44,192 nt of DNA from Mycobacterium asiaticum. Lineage in GTDB: Bacteria > Actinomycetota > Actinomycetes > Mycobacteriales > Mycobacteriaceae. The notes below the pieces were generated by a model. It was given only the letters and a program-made list of their open reading frames with translations. It searched no databases and was not told the origin of the DNA. This document shows positions 40,602 to 44,192 of this stretch, piece by piece. A program made the position numbers and the translations under genes. Each line of letters starts with the position of its first letter. The first letter of the stretch is position 1. The DNA is taken from positions 1 through 44,192 of the forward strand of contig NZ_LZKQ01000303.1 in NCBI RefSeq assembly GCF_001668675.1. The letters run 5' to 3'.

Positions 40602-42013
40602 TGCGGGTGTGGCGGCGCACGGGAGCGCTGGTCGTGGCGGTGTTGTTGGCGGCGCTGAACCCCGCACCGGCCTGGGCGATCCGCCCGCCGGTTGTGGAAC
40701 CGGGACCGCCACCGAACGGCCCGCTGGGTCCGGTCGAACCGACCGATCTCAAGGCGATCTGCGGCGTCCCCACCGGCGTGCTTCCGGGGACCGATTTCAC
40801 CCTGCAGCCCAGCGCCGAAGCCATGCTCAATTTCTCCGACGCGTGGCGATTCTCCCGCGGGGCCGGACAGAAGGTCGCAGTGATCGACACCGGGGTGAAC
40901 CGGCATCCGCGGTTGCCGTCGCTCGAGGGCGGCGGCGATTACGTGTCGAATACCGACGGCCTGCAGGACTGCGACGCGCACGGAACCCTGGTGGCAGGAC
41001 TCATCGCCGGCGCGCCCAGTCCCGCGGACGGTTTCTCGGGCGTGGCCCCCGAGGCGACCATCCTGTCGATCCGGCAGAACAGCACCGTCTACGGCGTCAA
41101 GGAGGGCGGGTCAGGCCAAACCAGCGACCCGAATGCCACCTCGCCGGGCTACGGGAACACGTTGACCCTGGCCTACGCGATCACCCGCGCGGTCAGCCTG
41201 GGCGCGACCGTGATCAACCTGTCCGAGGTGGCCTGCAGCCCGGTCGGGGCGGGCCTCGACGACGTTGCGCTGGGCCGGGCCGTTCGCTACGCCTTCGAGA
41301 ACAACGTCGTGGTCGTGGCCGCGGCGGGCAACTTCAACAGCCAGGGCTTGTGCAAAACGCAGAACGCCATGCCCGACCCGAACATGCCGTTGCAGAGCGG
41401 GTGGGACTCGGTGCGGACCATCGCCAGCCCCGCCTGGTTCGACGACTACGTGCTGACCGTGGGCGCGTTGACGACCTCGGGTGAGCCGGCCGACTTCAGC
41501 CTGCGCGGACCGTGGGTGGGCGTCGCCGCGCCGGGCGAACGGATCGTCTCGCTGGATTCTGCCGGGCCTGGCCTGGTCAATGCCGTGCTGAGTCAGCAAG
41601 GTCTGGCACCGATCAACGGGACCAGCTTCGCTGCGCCGTTCGTGTCCGGTGTGGTGGCGCTGGTCAGGTCCCGTTTCCCCGAGCTGAATGCCGCGCAGGT
41701 GATCGACCTGATCAAACGGACCGCCCACACGCCCGGCGCGGGTCCCAACGAAGCTACCGGGTACGGCGTGGTGGACCCGATCGCGGCGTTGACCTACCGG
41801 CTGCCGCCGGCCAACCAGGCGCCGAACCCGGACGCGGCAAAACCGATCGCGGGACGCCCCGTTCTCGATCCGGGCAGTCAGCGGGCCCGCGTCATCGTGC
41901 TGGGAGTGACATCGCTGTGCGTGATGGCGGCCGGGGTGGCTGCGGCCGTTGCTGCGGCCAGAAGCCGCCGGCGTGCGCGGCCGTCGGCGCAGGAGCCGCG
42001 ATCTGCGGATTAA
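40601..42013 (+). CDS. mycP: Mycosin protease MycP
   Basis: A 470-residue subtilisin-like serine protease anchored in the inner membrane and facing the periplasm; MycP caps the ESX complex and is needed for its stability. A signal peptide (MRVWRRTGALVVAVLLAALNPAPAWA) precedes the mature start. The catalytic triad is visible as D96 (VIDTGVN), H127 (DAHGT) and S342 (GTSFAAP). Family cysteines CGVPTG and NLSEVACSP and the LYCKTQN-type loop are present. The C-terminal transmembrane helix (VIVLGVTSLCVMAAGVAAAVAAA) is followed by a basic tail. The start overlaps the eccD stop by one base. Confidence 0.94.
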   Translation: MRVWRRTGALVVAVLLAALNPAPAWAIRPPVVEPGPPPNGPLGPVEPTDLKAICGVPTGVLPGTDFTLQPSAEAMLNFSDAWRFSRGAGQKVAVIDTGVNRHPRLPSLEGGGDYVSNTDGLQDCDAHGTLVAGLIAGAPSPADGFSGVAPEATILSIRQNSTVYGVKEGGSGQTSDPNATSPGYGNTLTLAYAITRAVSLGATVINLSEVACSPVGAGLDDVALGRAVRYAFENNVVVVAAAGNFNSQGLCKTQNAMPDPNMPLQSGWDSVRTIASPAWFDDYVLTVGALTTSGEPADFSLRGPWVGVAAPGERIVSLDSAGPGLVNAVLSQQGLAPINGTSFAAPFVSGVVALVRSRFPELNAAQVIDLIKRTAHTPGAGPNEATGYGVVDPIAALTYRLPPANQAPNPDAAKPIAGRPVLDPGSQRARVIVLGVTSLCVMAAGVAAAVAAARSRRRARPSAQEPRSAD

Positions 42014-42073
42014 GGGTGTGCCGCTACGTAGGATTGGACAAGGCAACCCACGGTGGTGAAAGGGGGGACGACA

Positions 42074-44192
42074 TTGGCCAAACAGCCGCCGAAGCAGACG
42101 CCTGCCGAGGACGAACGCGGGTCGATGGCGCGTCCGCCCTGGTTGCCGGGTGAGAAAAAGCGGCGCCGCGTCCATCTTGGTCGCGGCAAGCGGGCGGACA
42201 CCGACCAGGAGATCGGTGACGAGGGTGCTCCCGACCGGGTCGCCAACGGCCCCGGGCCAGTGACAGACGAAGACGCCACCGTCGTGGCCCCGGCGCCGCA
42301 GCAGGCAACGCCAACGCCCCCGACCGACGCTCCCGACGAGGCTCGACCAAAACGCGTCGCGGTGCCGTTCGACCGGATCAGGCGGCTGCAGCAACTCGAT
42401 GCCGAGCCGCCCCCGGCGCCTGGACCGCGAACAGCCCCGCCGCCCTTCCCGCCGCCGCGCATTGCCCCGCCTCCGGCGGCGGAGCCGCCGTCGGTGGCAG
42501 CGGAGCCGGAGGTGCCGCAAGCGCGCGAGTGGAGCTTTGAACCTGCAACGGAACCCGCATCAACCCCGTCAGACCTCGAAACTCAGCCGGAATCGCCGTC
42601 GACTTCGGATGAGTCGATTGCGTCACCGATTGATGATGAGCCCGAGCCCGAATCACCGGCTCGCGCGGCGCTGGATCCGTTGTCGCCCGACTGGGTGGTA
42701 CCGCCGGCCGACGTACCGGAGCTGGACTGGAGCTATGAGGTGCTACCGACTTCGGTAGCGTCCGATTCCGTCTCGCCGGAGTGGATTCCGCCGCCGATTG
42801 AGCTACCTCGCTCGGGCGCCGAGTCGGAGTCCGTGGAGGTTTCGACCGCGCGGGACTGGAGCTTCGAGCTTCCATCGGAGCCGTCGCCGACGTCGCCGGC
42901 GGCGGAAGCTGTTTCGCCCGACTGGACTGAACCGTCGCTGGTAGGCGAAGTCGAGCCGACCGCCGAGTCGGAGCCCGTCGAGGTTTCGACTGCGCGGGAT
43001 TTGAGCTTTGAGCTTCCATCGGGGCCGTCGCCGACTTTGTCAGCGGCGGAACCCGATTCGCCCGAGTGGACTGAACCATCGCCGGTAGACGAAGTCGAGC
43101 CGACTGCGGAGTCGGAGCCCGTGGAGGTTTCGACTGTGCACGATTGGAGCTTTGAGGTCCCGCCGCAACCACCGGCAGTTGAGGAGGTTGAGCCGGTCTC
43201 GGAAGCGGAGCCCGTTGCGGCTGACTACCCCGAGCCGGTGGCTGAGCCGGAACCTCTCGTGGCGGAGCCGGAGCCGTCGCCGATTGCAACGCCATCGCAC
43301 GTCGAGGCTGAGCCGGCAGCGGAGTCGGAGCCTGCCGAGGTTTCGATGACGCAGGATTGGAGCTTTGAGCTTCCGGCGGACCCGCCGCCGATAGCACCAC
43401 CGGCGGTTGACGAGGCTGAGCCGGCCTTGGAAGCGGAACCCGTTATGGCCGACGACCCCGAACCGGTTGGTGAGTCGGAACCCGTTGTGGCTGAGGCAGA
43501 ACCGCCCGAAGCCGGGTCGGAGCAAGAGCTCGGGCCCGGTGAGTTCGATGAGATCGAGGCCCGTGCCGCGGCCCTCCTCGAGCAGATGGCCGCCAAGAGA
43601 GCACAGGTCTCGGCGCCACCGGAACCGACGGAGGTCCAATCGATATCGGTTGACCAGTCGGATGCTTTCGACGAACCGGACGCTGAGGCGCCGAACTGGT
43701 TGTCCGCAGATTTCGTCAGCGAAGTGCAAGAGCCGGTCGATCCTGCGGCGGTAGTCGAGGCGGTAGGCGACGACGAACCCGCGGAAGCCGCCGCCGTCCC
43801 GGTCGAAGATTCGCCGACGCGTGAGGTTCCGGACGGCATTGCCGACGTGCCGGACGGCATTGCCGATGTGCCGGACGGTGCTGCCGAAGCCGAGGACGAA
43901 ACGAAGGTCGCGCCGGTCCGTCGTCCGGCGCCCCCGCCGTGGCAGACGCCAAGCCCGATCATGTCCGCGGAGATCGAAGAGGTGGCGGTCGACCCGCCGG
44001 CGCAGTCACCGCCAGCTGCCCCCGAGCATCACGAAACACGCGCGCCACAAAGCGATCCGCCGCCGCCAAGCCACCCACCGACGCCGCAATTCCGCCCCCC
44101 GCGACCACCCGGCGGGGTACCGCCGGCCGCGCCCGTGCCGCCTGCGGCACCGGGTGTCGCCCCGTTCGCCCCTGCAGCACCAGCCACTCCGT
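42074..44192 (+). CDS. EspI-like protein with long repeat-rich N-terminus (3' end outside window)
   Basis: The frame from TTG 42074 (LAKQPPKQTPAEDERGSMARPPWLP) stays open for over 700 codons to the window edge. The sequence is rich in Pro, Glu, Ala and Ser, with six W/D-S-F-E-type boxes and three tandem VPDGIAD heptads, and becomes Pro-rich near the end (PPWQTPSPIMSAEIEEV, then PPRPPGGVPPAAPV). EspI of ESX-1 and plasmid ESX loci has a disordered Pro-rich N-terminus followed by a ParA/MinD-like ATPase, which would lie beyond the window. AGGGGGG seven bases before TTG supports the start; the in-frame GTG at 42056 is an alternative. It follows mycP directly. The assignment rests on composition and position only. 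Confidence 0.65.
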   Translation, partial: MAKQPPKQTPAEDERGSMARPPWLPGEKKRRRVHLGRGKRADTDQEIGDEGAPDRVANGPGPVTDEDATVVAPAPQQATPTPPTDAPDEARPKRVAVPFDRIRRLQQLDAEPPPAPGPRTAPPPFPPPRIAPPPAAEPPSVAAEPEVPQAREWSFEPATEPASTPSDLETQPESPSTSDESIASPIDDEPEPESPARAALDPLSPDWVVPPADVPELDWSYEVLPTSVASDSVSPEWIPPPIELPRSGAESESVEVSTARDWSFELPSEPSPTSPAAEAVSPDWTEPSLVGEVEPTAESEPVEVSTARDLSFELPSGPSPTLSAAEPDSPEWTEPSPVDEVEPTAESEPVEVSTVHDWSFEVPPQPPAVEEVEPVSEAEPVAADYPEPVAEPEPLVAEPEPSPIATPSHVEAEPAAESEPAEVSMTQDWSFELPADPPPIAPPAVDEAEPALEAEPVMADDPEPVGESEPVVAEAEPPEAGSEQELGPGEFDEIEARAAALLEQMAAKRAQVSAPPEPTEVQSISVDQSDAFDEPDAEAPNWLSADFVSEVQEPVDPAAVVEAVGDDEPAEAAAVPVEDSPTREVPDGIADVPDGIADVPDGAAEAEDETKVAPVRRPAPPPWQTPSPIMSAEIEEVAVDPPAQSPPAAPEHHETRAPQSDPPPPSHPPTPQFRPPRPPGGVPPAAPVPPAAPGVAPFAPAAPATP
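42527..43372 (+). repeat. Six copies of a W-S-F-E-L-P box in the EspI-like gene
   Basis: The boxes start at 42527, 42725, 42854, 42998, 43142 and 43355 (EWSFE, DWSYE, DWSFELP, DLSFELP, DWSFEVP, DWSFELP). Between the middle copies the spacing is exactly 144 bases, with the flank ESEPVEVST repeated as well. They look like evenly spaced short linear motifs in a disordered chain. Confidence 0.75.
43826..43888 (+). repeat. Three tandem 21-bp repeats (VPDGIAD heptads)
   Basis: Units at 43826-43846, 43847-43867 and 43868-43888 encode VPDGIAD, VPDGIAD and VPDGAAE. They are in frame with the EspI-like gene and probably vary in number among strains. Confidence 0.85.

Noticed and set aside
42378..43962. 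Long open frames on the minus strand under the EspI-like gene, rich in Ser/Thr/Pro
   Set aside because: They mirror the repeats and codon bias of the plus-strand gene and have no domain, start signal or promoter of their own.

Overview
The window comes from a high-GC mycobacterium, most likely a nontuberculous and probably slow-growing species. The evidence is a block resembling M. tuberculosis Rv1362c-Rv1365c (two orphan Mce-associated membrane proteins, a 653-residue PAS/PP2C/kinase/STAS protein and RsfA), plus a type VII secretion (ESX) locus with EccB, EccC, EccD, EccE and MycP, and a WhiB6-like regulator. No tRNA, rRNA, CRISPR array, insertion sequence or integrase was seen.

Region 1 (1-8750) is a catabolic island. 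A MocR-type regulator gene at the left edge is broken by a one-base frameshift, and its last part appears inverted at the window boundary. Beyond it lie an AhpD/CMD-like protein, a short-chain dehydrogenase, an NDMA-type zinc alcohol dehydrogenase overlapping a cytochrome P450, and a divergent, translationally coupled set: Rieske ferredoxin, two COG2159 amidohydrolases and an HSL-type alpha/beta hydrolase. Two of these enzymes have lost residues normally needed for catalysis. The set looks like a pathway for hydroxylation, alcohol oxidation and ring or ester hydrolysis; the substrate cannot be read from sequence.

Region 2 (8764-17976) holds the two Mce-associated membrane proteins, a coupled pair of acyl-CoA dehydrogenases, and the sigma-F regulatory proteins (Rv1364c-like and RsfA). 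A third amidohydrolase follows, controlled by a TetR regulator fused to a hotdog thioesterase domain, with a perfect palindrome between the two genes.

Region 3 (18186-44192, running off the right edge) is a complex ESX locus. It starts with a substrate module: a protein with a YbaB-like tail, an EspC-like and an EspA-like protein, a free-standing six-bladed NHL lipoprotein resembling the PknD sensor, a small hydrophobic protein, and EspG with two unrecognised putative substrates. A trio of membrane-anchored extracytoplasmic proteins, a WhiB6-like protein with an AT-hook, an FHA-HTH protein and a DUF5336 membrane protein follow. The core is eccE(-), eccB(+), eccD(-), eccC(+), eccD(+), mycP(+), then a long repeat-rich EspI-like gene cut by the window end. 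Two unlike EccD genes, ESX-1-like substrates and a dedicated WhiB6-like regulator, without PE/PPE genes or eccA in view, make this the most interesting part of the window.
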